From: Pleurocapsa sp. MO_226.B13 | GTDB lineage: Bacteria > Cyanobacteriota > Cyanobacteriia > Cyanobacteriales > Xenococcaceae | Assembly (NCBI GenBank): GCA_030064795.1 | Contig: JASJEI010000201.1 | Location: 1 to 12,779, forward strand | Length of the DNA: 12,779 bases | Direction: 5' to 3' | Part shown: positions 4,719 to 12,779 of the stretch, piece after piece | Layout of the letters: each line of letters begins with the position of its first letter | How positions within the stretch are numbered: position 1 is the first letter of the stretch | Program-made: the position numbers and the translations under genes | Notes under the pieces: model-generated | What the model was told of the DNA's origin: nothing | Seen by the model: only the letters and a program-made list of their open reading frames with translations | Database searches by the model: none

Positions 4719-6797
4719 ATGAGTGAAACAACTCCAAATCTCGATCGAACAGTCTCTTCTTGCTGTCCGCTTATTCCCGAATCAATTTTGACTGCCAGTA
4801 GATGCGAACACACAGATCTAAACTTAGAGATTGAAGGTGAACTACCAGAAGATTTACAAGGTCATGTATTTATCGTCGCACCAGTAGGCACTGTGGATTC
4901 TGGAGGTTTACCATTTTCTAATGGAGACTCATTATTAAATGGCGACGGCATGATTTACCGACTGGACTTCGATCGCCAGGGTGAAACGAGGCTAACAACG
5001 CGACTGGTTAAACCCCCAGATTATTATGCAGACAAAGCAACTCAACCGGGAAAAGGGTACGAAAAATATCGATTCCGTAATCATGGAATTAGCCGTTTTT
5101 CTCTGACTCTTGGCTTTCGGAATGAGCTAAATACTGCTTTTTTACCGATGCGATGGAATGAGGATTCTCTTGGGCGTTTGCTAGTGAACTACGATGCAGG
5201 TCGTTCCTATGAACTAGATACCGAAACCCTAGAAGCAGTTACTCCCATTGGCTCAAATCAAGAATGGCAAGCCGAAATTAACAAACCCAAATTTCCTTGT
5301 AAACCGATTTTAAGTACTGCCCATCCTGCCTTTGATGCTTATACTGGTGAGATGTTTACTGTCAATTATGGCAGGTCTATTTCCAATTTTTTGCAAACTC
5401 TCCCTATTGCCTGGGAGTTGGAGGAACTTCCAGATGAAGTTTATCAATTAGTCGCAGCGATACTGGGTTTTTTCCGTGCCGAGATCTTCCAAGATCTTTT
5501 GCGGTTAAAATTTCGATGGATGCAAAGCATCTTAGAAGAAGTCATAACTTTAATCGCACGACTGATTGGAGAAGATATTGAGGATTTTGTCTATCTGATT
5601 CGCTGGGATGGGGAAGGTCACTTGGAACGATGGAAGTTAAGACTGCCAGATGGCTCGCCTGTGAAAATTGAACAAACTATGCATCAAATCGGTGTCAGTA
5701 AAGACTACGTAATCTTAATGGACACAGCCTTTATTGCTGGCATAGAGCAAGTACTTAACAACCCATTCCCTGAGAATAAAAAAATCGAAAGATTATTCCG
5801 CGAATTACTCGAACATCCCAATCTGCCAGATTCAGCCATTTATCTTGTGCGTCGTAGCGATCTTCAAGTAGGACAGCGCCCTGCTTGTTCAGATCGAGAA
5901 GTTACAGTTTTGGCTAAAAAATTAGTGATTCCTTTGTCAGCAGCTCACTTTCTGGTTGACTACGAAAACCCGAATGGACAGATTACCCTCCATATTGGTC
6001 ATATCTCTGCATGGGATGTAGCGGAATGGGTTCGCGAATATGATGTATCTGCGTATCCTCCCTATAATCCTATCGCCAAGCGAGTTTATTCAATGGAACC
6101 AAATGAGATGGATATTAGCCGTCTGGGACGTTATGTGATTGATGGAGAAAGGGGAGAACTTGTCCAATCCCAAGTTATCTACGCTTCTCCCTATACTTGG
6201 GGAACAGGGTTGTATGCTTACCGAGATCAGTTGCCTTCGGGAAAGCAACCAAAGCGACTCGATAATATTTATTGGAGTTCCTTTGGACTTTGGCAGGAAA
6301 CAATGACCAAGTTCTTATTCGAGTTATATGATGATTTTCCCTACCGAGCAGTTCCCTTGAAGGATTTGCTAGATTTGGGTAAACAAGGCGTTCCCTCATA
6401 CCTGTTTCGGCTACATACCTCAGATGAGTCGATGACTATTGCAGATTCCTATCAGTTTCCTGATGGATATATGGTCAGTTCTCCTCAGTTTATTCCCCGC
6501 CTTGGGAGTGACGGAGATTCTACTGATGGTTACATCGTTTGTACTGTTTTTACACCTCAGAGCAATGAATTCTGGATTTTTGATGCAGCTAATCTAGCTA
6601 GAAACCCCCTATGTAAGCTGAGTCATCCCGATCTCAACTTTGGTTATAGCTTGCATACTGCTTGGCTTCCTAAAATTGGTCGTCGTCAAGCCAGTTACAA
6701 TATTCCAGTCAAGCCAGATTTTCAGGAGTTGGTCAACGAGAATTCCCCAGATATTCAAAAACTATTTGCAGAAGAAGTTTACCCCCACTTTCAATAA
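4719..6797 (+). CDS. RPE65-family carotenoid/apocarotenoid cleavage oxygenase, long form
   Basis: The protein belongs to the carotenoid oxygenase family, Fe(II) enzymes that split polyene double bonds with O2. Early marks are G-E-L-P-E-D-L-Q-G-H-V-F and N-G-D-G-M-I. Four iron-ligand histidines fit the family: H202 (A-H-P-A-F-D), H322 (M-H-Q-I-G-V), H410 (A-A-H-F-L-V-D-Y-E) and H646 (S-L-H-T-A-W). At 692 residues it is well above the usual ~480-550. A helical, hydrophobic segment (about 222-288) lies between the first two histidines and may form a lid or membrane contact. The start at 4719 has AGTAGG 10 nt upstream; the in-frame ATG at 4632 has no ribosome site and adds residues unlike the family, but cannot be excluded. 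The substrate is unknown. The kinase gene begins 35 nt downstream. Confidence 0.85.
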   Translation: MSETTPNLDRTVSSCCPLIPESILTASRCEHTDLNLEIEGELPEDLQGHVFIVAPVGTVDSGGLPFSNGDSLLNGDGMIYRLDFDRQGETRLTTRLVKPPDYYADKATQPGKGYEKYRFRNHGISRFSLTLGFRNELNTAFLPMRWNEDSLGRLLVNYDAGRSYELDTETLEAVTPIGSNQEWQAEINKPKFPCKPILSTAHPAFDAYTGEMFTVNYGRSISNFLQTLPIAWELEELPDEVYQLVAAILGFFRAEIFQDLLRLKFRWMQSILEEVITLIARLIGEDIEDFVYLIRWDGEGHLERWKLRLPDGSPVKIEQTMHQIGVSKDYVILMDTAFIAGIEQVLNNPFPENKKIERLFRELLEHPNLPDSAIYLVRRSDLQVGQRPACSDREVTVLAKKLVIPLSAAHFLVDYENPNGQITLHIGHISAWDVAEWVREYDVSAYPPYNPIAKRVYSMEPNEMDISRLGRYVIDGERGELVQSQVIYASPYTWGTGLYAYRDQLPSGKQPKRLDNIYWSSFGLWQETMTKFLFELYDDFPYRAVPLKDLLDLGKQGVPSYLFRLHTSDESMTIADSYQFPDGYMVSSPQFIPRLGSDGDSTDGYIVCTVFTPQSNEFWIFDAANLARNPLCKLSHPDLNFGYSLHTAWLPKIGRRQASYNIPVKPDFQELVNENSPDIQKLFAEEVYPHFQ

Positions 6798-6832
6798 GAT
6801 AATGGGGATTGGGTATAGTAGGTAACTGTCCG

Positions 6833-9800
6833 ATGATCGATCTGCCTGGCTATGAAATTGACCAGAAAATTTATGAAGGATTAAAAACTGCTGTTTATCG
6901 TGGTAAATCCAATCGCCAAGAACAGTCAGTTATCATCAAAGTTCTTAAAGCTGAATATCCTTCGATCGAACAAATTGCTAGTCTTAGACAAGAATATGCA
7001 ATTATTCAGGATTTAAACTGTGAAGGAGTTGTTAAATACTATGCTTTAGAAAACTATCGTCATAGTTTTGCCCTGATCTTAGAAGATTTTGGCGGTCAGT
7101 CTCTAAAACAATTGCTGAAAACTCAGACACTCTCTATTCTTGATTTTTTGGTAATTGCGATCTCTTTAACACAAACCATAATTGAGCTTCATCAAGTTCC
7201 AATTATTCACAAAGATATTAAACCTAGTAATATCATCATCAACCTAGAAACGAAGCAGATTAAGCTGACTGATTTTAATATCGCCTCTCGTCTGAAATTT
7301 GAGCAGCAGAACATCACCAATCCTCATCTTTTACAAGGGACATTTGCCTATATGTCCCCAGAACAAACAGGACGGATGAACCGTGCAATCGACTATCGCA
7401 GTGATTTCTATTCGTTGGGAGTGACATTTTATGAAATGTTGACTGGAACCTTGCCATTCAGTAGCACCGATCCTATGGAATTGGTTCATTGTCATATTGC
7501 CAAACAACCTCCTGCTTTAGAGCAGTTCAATATTCCCCCAACAATTGCCAACATCGTCATGAAACTGATGGCGAAAAATGCGGAAGATCGCTATCAAAGT
7601 GCTGCTGGACTCAAATTTGATTTAGAGACTTGTTTATCTCAACTACAAAATAAAAACAAGATCGAACTTTTTACTTTAGGTGAATGCGATCTCCGAAATC
7701 AGTTACTTATTCCCCAAAAACTCTATGGGAGAAAAAAAGAAGTAGCAAGCTTACTCGCATCATTTAATCGAGTAGCCGAGAGTAAAGGAAAGATAGAAGA
7801 TCAATCTCCATCTAAAATCGAAGTAACCCTAGTTTCTGGTTATTCAGGAATCGGTAAAACTTCTATTGTCAACGAAGTTCATAAAGCAATTGTTGAAGCT
7901 CAAGGATTTTTTATTAAAGGTAAATTCGAGCAATTTAAACGTGATATTCCTTATGCTGCTCTAATTCAAGCATTTCAAGCATTGATTCGTCAATTATTAA
8001 CAGAAAAGGAAGAACAAATTACTTTTTGGCAAGATAATCTCTTAAAGGCTATTGCTCCTAACGCCCAGATTATTATTGATGTCATTCCTGAAGTTGAACT
8101 GATAATCGGAGAACAACCAGAAGTAGCCAAACTTGGTTCTTTAGAGTCTGAAAATCGATTTAATCGAGTTTTTCAACAATTTATTAGTGTTTTTTGTCAA
8201 CCCGAACATCCTCTGGTAATTTTTCTAGATGATTTACAATGGGCAGACGCTGCATCTCTTAAGCTATTTCAACTTCTAATTACAGATGGAAATAGCCAAC
8301 ATTTGTTTATCATTGGAGCTTATCGAGATAACGAAGTCAGTTCAACTCATCCCTTAACACTGGCTCTAGAGAAAATTAAGGCAACCAAAACGGTGGTCAG
8401 TCATATCAAGGTTCAACCTTTATCTTATCCCCATGTTGAACAATTAATTGAAGATACTTTAGGTATCAATGTTAATTTAGATCGGCTTAAACTATTAGCA
8501 GAATTAATTTTTAATAAAACCCAAGGTAATCCTTTTTTTATTAGTCGATTGCTCAAAACTTTGTGTACAGAAAAATTGATAAATTATCAAATCAATACAA
8601 ATAGTTGGCAATGGAATATCGAAGAAATTCAAGCTATTGGCATTACCGATTTTAATGTTGTTGAATTAATTGCTAGAAATATTGGTAAGCTACCGGTGAA
8701 AACTAGGGAAATCCTTAAATTAGCTGCTTGTATTGGCGACTTTTTTAGTTTAGAATTGTTGACGACTGTTAATCAAAAGTCTACATTGTTAACCGCTCGA
8801 GAATTATGGATAGCTCTTCAAGAAGGATTAATTTTACCTCAGTCAGAAAGCTATAAAATTCCTTTGGTTTTTGCTGAAACAGAATCACCAAAGCCAAAAG
8901 TACAGGATATACAAGTTCAATACAAATTCTTACACGATCGAGTACAGCAAGCTGCCTATTCTCTGATCCCAGACTCTAAGCGAAAAGCTACTCACTTAAA
9001 AATTGGTAAACTTCTTCTGGAGCAGACTAATCTCCAAGAACAACAAAAAAATATTTTTGTTCTAGTCAATCAACTCAATTTTGGTATTGATTTACTGCGT
9101 AGTACTTCAGAAAAAGAAGAGCTATGTCGATTAAATTTAATTGCGGGACAGAAAGCTAAGTCGGCAACAGCCTACGAAGCCTCTATTAATTATTTACATC
9201 TTGCCAGTCAACTCTTAGCATCAGATAGCTGGCAAAATCAGTATGAAATTACTTTTAATGTTTATCTTGAATTAGCAGAAGCTGAATATCTAAATTCTAA
9301 TTTAAAAGAGGCTGCCGATCTGTGCGATCTAGCTTTGCTACATATACAAAATAATTTGGATCAAGTTAGGTTTTACGAAATCAAAATTAAGATTAATCTG
9401 GCTAAAAATGAAATCAATATAGCTTTAGATAATGGACAAAAAGCTTTACAATTGTTAGAAGTATCTTTGTTAAAATCACCTCCTCAAGAATTAAATCTGG
9501 AGAAGTTAGCTGCGTTAGCTCCAATGAAAGCTCCCGACAAGTTGATGGCAATGCAGATTCTTAATCTGATCTTTGCACCTGCTTGTTTTGGTGAAAGCTC
9601 TATGGCATTAACCATCCTCTATACTATGATCGAACTTTCTCGGCAGTATGGTAATTCGCCACCAGTAATTTATGCTTATGCTAGTTATGGAAGTCTTGTT
9701 GCTTGGCTTCTTCTAGACATTGATTTAGCTTATCAACTAGGACAATTATCTTTACTTATTTTAGATAAATTAAATTCAAGGGAATTTTGGGCAAAAGCCT

Positions 9801-12583
9801 ATGTCTCAATTTCGATTAATCAAACCTATAAAAAACATCATATTAAGGACACTCTTGAGCCACTTCAGCAATCTATTCAAAATGCTCTGGAAGTTGGCGA
9901 TCTTGAATTTGCTTGCCATGCAGCAAATTTTTATTGCGGACATTTATTATTTGTGGGTGCAAACTTAACGTTTGTTCACAGTAATCAAAAAAGATATATT
10001 ACTTTTATTAATAAATTGCAGCAAGAACATCCATTATATCTCACTAAAATAGGCGCACAATTTGTAAACAATTTATTAAATGAATCAAGTTCAAAAAACT
10101 TGATTGGCGATATTTTAGATGCAAGAGAAGCTTTACCTTATTTGCTCAAAACCAATAATCTGATTTCTATTTTTAATATTTATTTTTATAAAGCCTGGCT
10201 TTGTTACTTAGTAAAAGATTATAGCCAAGCCATAAAAAATAGCGAAATAGCAATTGAATATTCTGGGTTTATTAAAGCAGAAATTATTTTTACAGAACAC
10301 AATTTTTGTTATTCTCTGGCATTATTAGCCCAATATCCACGCATTAGCAAAGAAAGGCAACAAAAATACTTTGAGCAAGTCCAAGAAAATCAAAAATTGA
10401 TGGGACTTTGGAAAGATCATGCTCCGATGAACTTTCAGCACAAATACGATCTAGTAGAAGCAGAAAAAGCCCGTGTTTTGTCACAACCTCTCGCAGCAAT
10501 GGAGTATTACGATCGCGCCATAGCAGGAGCTAGAAAACAAGAATATATCCAGCACGAAGCAGTCGCTCATGAATTGGCAGCAGAATTTTATCTAGCTTTA
10601 GAAAAAGAGAAAATTACTTTTGGTAGAGAAGAAATTGGGAAGATATATCTTAGAAATGCCCATCATTGTTATACTCGTTGGGGAGCAAAAGCCAAGGTCA
10701 AACAGTTAGAAGCAGAATATCCCCAGTATTTATTAGGAGTAACGAATCAAAGTAAATCTAAAAGTCTGAGTACAACCATCTCTACTACTGGTTCTGATGG
10801 AGAAATTCTCGACTTAACCACTATTATTAAAGCATCTCAAGCTATTTCTGGTGAAATCAAATTAGAAAAACTACTGCAAAAATTAATGAACATTGTGATT
10901 GAAAATGCAGGGGCGCAAAAAGGTTTTCTACTTTTAAATCATGAAGATAGTTGGTTAATTGAAGCGCAAGGAACAGTAGATAGCGATCGAGTTACTATCT
11001 TACAATCAACTCCGATAGAATCTGTAGACTCTGATAACTCTCTTCCTATCTTACCAACTACAGTTATAAATTATGTAGCCCACACTCAAGAATATCTTGT
11101 TCTAAACGACGCAGTCCATGAAGGACAATTTATTAATGACCCTTATATTATTGCCACCCAAAGTAAATCAATTCTCTGTACTCCTTTACTTAATCAAGGT
11201 AAACTTAGAGGAATTGTTTATTTAGAAAATAACTTAACTACAGGTGCATTTACTTCAGAACGAGTCGAACTGTTAAATATACTGTCTGCTCAAGCTGCTA
11301 TATCTATTGATAACTCAAGGCTTTATCAAACCTTAGAACAAAGAGTAGAAAAACGTACCAAAGAACTATCTAAAACTTTAGATGTTCTTAAAGCGACTCA
11401 AGCAGAACTTATCTTTGAAAATGACCTGCTCAAAAGTGCCGAACAACCCTCAAATTTTAATTATCAAGTTGGTGGAAGTTTGCCAATGGATGCGCCAACT
11501 TATGTGGTACGACAAGCAGATAGAACCCTTTACAAAGCCTTAAAACAAGGTCAGTTCTGTTATATTTTGAATTCCCGACAAATGGGTAAATCTAGTCTCA
11601 TGGTAAGGATGATGCACCATCTAAAACATGAAGGATATAAGTGTGCTGCCATAGATCTAACCCGCATTGGTACTAAAAATGTGACTGTTGAGCAATGGTA
11701 TAAGGGACTGGCTCTTGATTTATTGCGTAATTTTGGCTTGGGAAAAAAAGTCAATTTCAAAGCTTGGTGGAATGACAGATTAGACATTTCTCCCGTACAA
11801 AGATTAGGTCAATTTATTGAAGATATTTTATTATTTGAAGGGAATTCAGAACATCATGAATCTATACAAAAACGAGTTATTTTTATCGATGAAATTGATA
11901 GTATTTTAGGGTTAAAATTTCCAGTAGATGACTTTTTTGCGCTCATTCGCTCTTGTTATAATCAACGAACTATTAACCCACAATCTAGGTATCAGGCTCT
12001 AACCTTTGCTTTTTTTGGAGTAGCTAGTCCCTCAGAATTGATGAGTGACAGTAAGAGAACTTCCTTTAATATTGGTCAAGCAATTGAATTAGCAAGCTTT
12101 AAAAAACATGAAGCACAACCCTTATTGTACGGATTGGCTCAAAAAGTTAGTAATCCTCAAACTATTCTGCAAGAAGTATTAAACTGGACGGGAGGACAGC
12201 CTTTTTTGACCCAAAAGCTCTGTCGATTGATTCGTAATGCAGACGTTCCTATTCCTGTCAATGGCGAAACAGAATGGATCGAGAACTTAGTACAAGAAAA
12301 AATAATTAAGAATTGGGAAGCTCAAGATCAACCAGAACATTTGAGAACTATCCGAGATCGCATTCTCAAAAGTAAAAACTGGAAACAACTTCTAACACTC
12401 TATCAACAAATATTAGAGCAAAGAGAAATAATTGCTGTTGACAGTCCAGAAGAACGAGAATTACGTTTGTCAGGATTAGTAATTAAAGAAGATGGAAATA
12501 TAAAAATTCATAACCGTATTTATGAATCGCTTTTTGATCGCGGTTGGGTTGAAGGTTCCGTTGCCAAAAAAATCAACGGATAG
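6833..12583 (+). CDS. Giant Ser/Thr kinase - AAA ATPase - GAF - AAA-like signalling protein
   Basis: The 1916-residue protein has five parts. Residues 6-277 are a Ser/Thr kinase: K36 (V-I-I-K), H-K-D with D128, N133, D-F-N at 147-149 in place of D-F-G, and S-P-E-Q-T-G-R-M-N. Residues ~300-480 are an AAA_16-type ATPase (Walker A G-Y-S-G-I-G-K342-T-S, Walker B D466-D467). A long helical, TPR-like region runs to ~1320. A GAF domain (~1324-1495) leads into a coiled coil ([11 protein letters not shown]). Residues 1544-1870 are the cyanobacterial AAA-like domain (AAA_35; Q-M-G-K1586-S-S, F-I-D1686-E-I-D). HstK-type relatives end in a histidine kinase after GAF; here none is present. No membrane segment is evident. 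The start at 6833 (AGG 10 nt upstream) fits family N-termini; a TTG at 6809 is the alternative. It probably shares a transcript with the oxygenase gene. The signal is unknown. Confidence 0.9.
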   Translation: MIDLPGYEIDQKIYEGLKTAVYRGKSNRQEQSVIIKVLKAEYPSIEQIASLRQEYAIIQDLNCEGVVKYYALENYRHSFALILEDFGGQSLKQLLKTQTLSILDFLVIAISLTQTIIELHQVPIIHKDIKPSNIIINLETKQIKLTDFNIASRLKFEQQNITNPHLLQGTFAYMSPEQTGRMNRAIDYRSDFYSLGVTFYEMLTGTLPFSSTDPMELVHCHIAKQPPALEQFNIPPTIANIVMKLMAKNAEDRYQSAAGLKFDLETCLSQLQNKNKIELFTLGECDLRNQLLIPQKLYGRKKEVASLLASFNRVAESKGKIEDQSPSKIEVTLVSGYSGIGKTSIVNEVHKAIVEAQGFFIKGKFEQFKRDIPYAALIQAFQALIRQLLTEKEEQITFWQDNLLKAIAPNAQIIIDVIPEVELIIGEQPEVAKLGSLESENRFNRVFQQFISVFCQPEHPLVIFLDDLQWADAASLKLFQLLITDGNSQHLFIIGAYRDNEVSSTHPLTLALEKIKATKTVVSHIKVQPLSYPHVEQLIEDTLGINVNLDRLKLLAELIFNKTQGNPFFISRLLKTLCTEKLINYQINTNSWQWNIEEIQAIGITDFNVVELIARNIGKLPVKTREILKLAACIGDFFSLELLTTVNQKSTLLTARELWIALQEGLILPQSESYKIPLVFAETESPKPKVQDIQVQYKFLHDRVQQAAYSLIPDSKRKATHLKIGKLLLEQTNLQEQQKNIFVLVNQLNFGIDLLRSTSEKEELCRLNLIAGQKAKSATAYEASINYLHLASQLLASDSWQNQYEITFNVYLELAEAEYLNSNLKEAADLCDLALLHIQNNLDQVRFYEIKIKINLAKNEINIALDNGQKALQLLEVSLLKSPPQELNLEKLAALAPMKAPDKLMAMQILNLIFAPACFGESSMALTILYTMIELSRQYGNSPPVIYAYASYGSLVAWLLLDIDLAYQLGQLSLLILDKLNSREFWAKAYVSISINQTYKKHHIKDTLEPLQQSIQNALEVGDLEFACHAANFYCGHLLFVGANLTFVHSNQKRYITFINKLQQEHPLYLTKIGAQFVNNLLNESSSKNLIGDILDAREALPYLLKTNNLISIFNIYFYKAWLCYLVKDYSQAIKNSEIAIEYSGFIKAEIIFTEHNFCYSLALLAQYPRISKERQQKYFEQVQENQKLMGLWKDHAPMNFQHKYDLVEAEKARVLSQPLAAMEYYDRAIAGARKQEYIQHEAVAHELAAEFYLALEKEKITFGREEIGKIYLRNAHHCYTRWGAKAKVKQLEAEYPQYLLGVTNQSKSKSLSTTISTTGSDGEILDLTTIIKASQAISGEIKLEKLLQKLMNIVIENAGAQKGFLLLNHEDSWLIEAQGTVDSDRVTILQSTPIESVDSDNSLPILPTTVINYVAHTQEYLVLNDAVHEGQFINDPYIIATQSKSILCTPLLNQGKLRGIVYLENNLTTGAFTSERVELLNILSAQAAISIDNSRLYQTLEQRVEKRTKELSKTLDVLKATQAELIFENDLLKSAEQPSNFNYQVGGSLPMDAPTYVVRQADRTLYKALKQGQFCYILNSRQMGKSSLMVRMMHHLKHEGYKCAAIDLTRIGTKNVTVEQWYKGLALDLLRNFGLGKKVNFKAWWNDRLDISPVQRLGQFIEDILLFEGNSEHHESIQKRVIFIDEIDSILGLKFPVDDFFALIRSCYNQRTINPQSRYQALTFAFFGVASPSELMSDSKRTSFNIGQAIELASFKKHEAQPLLYGLAQKVSNPQTILQEVLNWTGGQPFLTQKLCRLIRNADVPIPVNGETEWIENLVQEKIIKNWEAQDQPEHLRTIRDRILKSKNWKQLLTLYQQILEQREIIAVDSPEERELRLSGLVIKEDGNIKIHNRIYESLFDRGWVEGSVAKKING

Positions 12584-12689
12584 CATTGGTGACAAGTTAA
12601 GGTTGTGTACCATTTGTCAATTACTTGGTTGCAAAATGTTACTAAGTGTCAAAGTGATTGCTAATTCAGGCTTTTGAGATTTTTTCTTT

Positions 12690-12725
12690 TTTTGCGATCG
12701 CTTAATTTCTTAAGCGATCGCAAAA
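12690..12725. repeat. Perfect HIP1 stem-loop downstream of the kinase gene
   Basis: Two HIP1 sites face each other in a perfect 16-bp stem, TTTTGCGATCGCTTAA and TTAAGCGATCGCAAAA, with a TTTC loop. It starts about 107 nt after the kinase stop and is the only structured element in the final 196 noncoding bases. A terminator role is possible, but a T-rich run lies before the stem and not after it. That is not the classical intrinsic form on either strand. Confidence 0.6.
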
Positions 12726-12779
12726 TCTTCCCTAAAGTCATTCAATCATCTGTCCTAAAAGGGTGTAAATCGTCAATGG

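Noticed and set aside
6640..6825. Plus-strand open frame with a hydrophobic N-terminus between the two large genes
   Set aside because: It overlaps the conserved C-terminus of the oxygenase in another frame, including the region of the fourth iron ligand.
11560..11787. Minus-strand open frame of 75 codons
   Set aside because: It is antisense to the Walker A region of the AAA-like domain.
12690..12725. Intrinsic terminator of the kinase gene
   Set aside because: The stem is perfect, but no T-run follows it on either strand, so it was kept only as a repeat.

Overview
The window comes from a cyanobacterium. The octamer GCGATCGC (HIP1), a hallmark of cyanobacterial chromosomes, occurs throughout, including inside genes. 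The gene content agrees: an Oscillatoria-agglutinin-type lectin, an RPE65-like carotenoid oxygenase, a giant multidomain Ser/Thr kinase with a cyanobacterial AAA-like tail, and a response regulator with a vMAP-type N-terminal helix-turn-helix. The genus cannot be fixed from the sequence.

Layout. Positions 1-310 hold palindromic repeats and a putative promoter. An intact higB-higA toxin-antitoxin pair follows on the plus strand (313-1015). Positions 1016-1300 carry HIP1-type repeats and hairpins, next to a transposase remnant (1269-1406, plus). That remnant is antisense to the tail of a minus-strand response regulator (1301-2215), which looks truncated by the insertion. Positions 2220-3330 are repeat-rich: a leader repeat, HIP1 repeats, a probable tnpB 3' remnant with its hairpin, a large perfect-stem palindrome and more IS-like hairpins. 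A two-repeat OAA-family lectin is on the minus strand (3332-3742). Upstream of it lies a second copy of the same 94-bp leader found upstream of the response regulator. A 64-bp-period HIP1 repeat array (3901-4121) precedes a second higBA copy, collapsed by a 403-bp deletion into one in-frame toxin-antitoxin chimera (4146-4445).

The right half is dense coding sequence on the plus strand. A long RPE65-family carotenoid oxygenase (4719-6797) is followed after 35 nt by a 1916-residue protein (6833-12583). Its modules are Ser/Thr kinase, AAA ATPase, helical repeat region, GAF domain and AAA-like NTPase. The last module stands where relatives of the HstK type carry a histidine kinase. The spacing suggests one transcript, so the two may work together; a link between carotenoid cleavage and signalling is inference. 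The last 196 bases are noncoding and include a perfect 16-bp stem built from two HIP1 sites.

The left half looks like an accessory region rich in mobile-element debris. The most unusual points are the toxin-antitoxin chimera, the leader shared by two unrelated genes, the oxygenase-kinase pair, and the kinase in which an AAA-like module takes the place of a histidine kinase.
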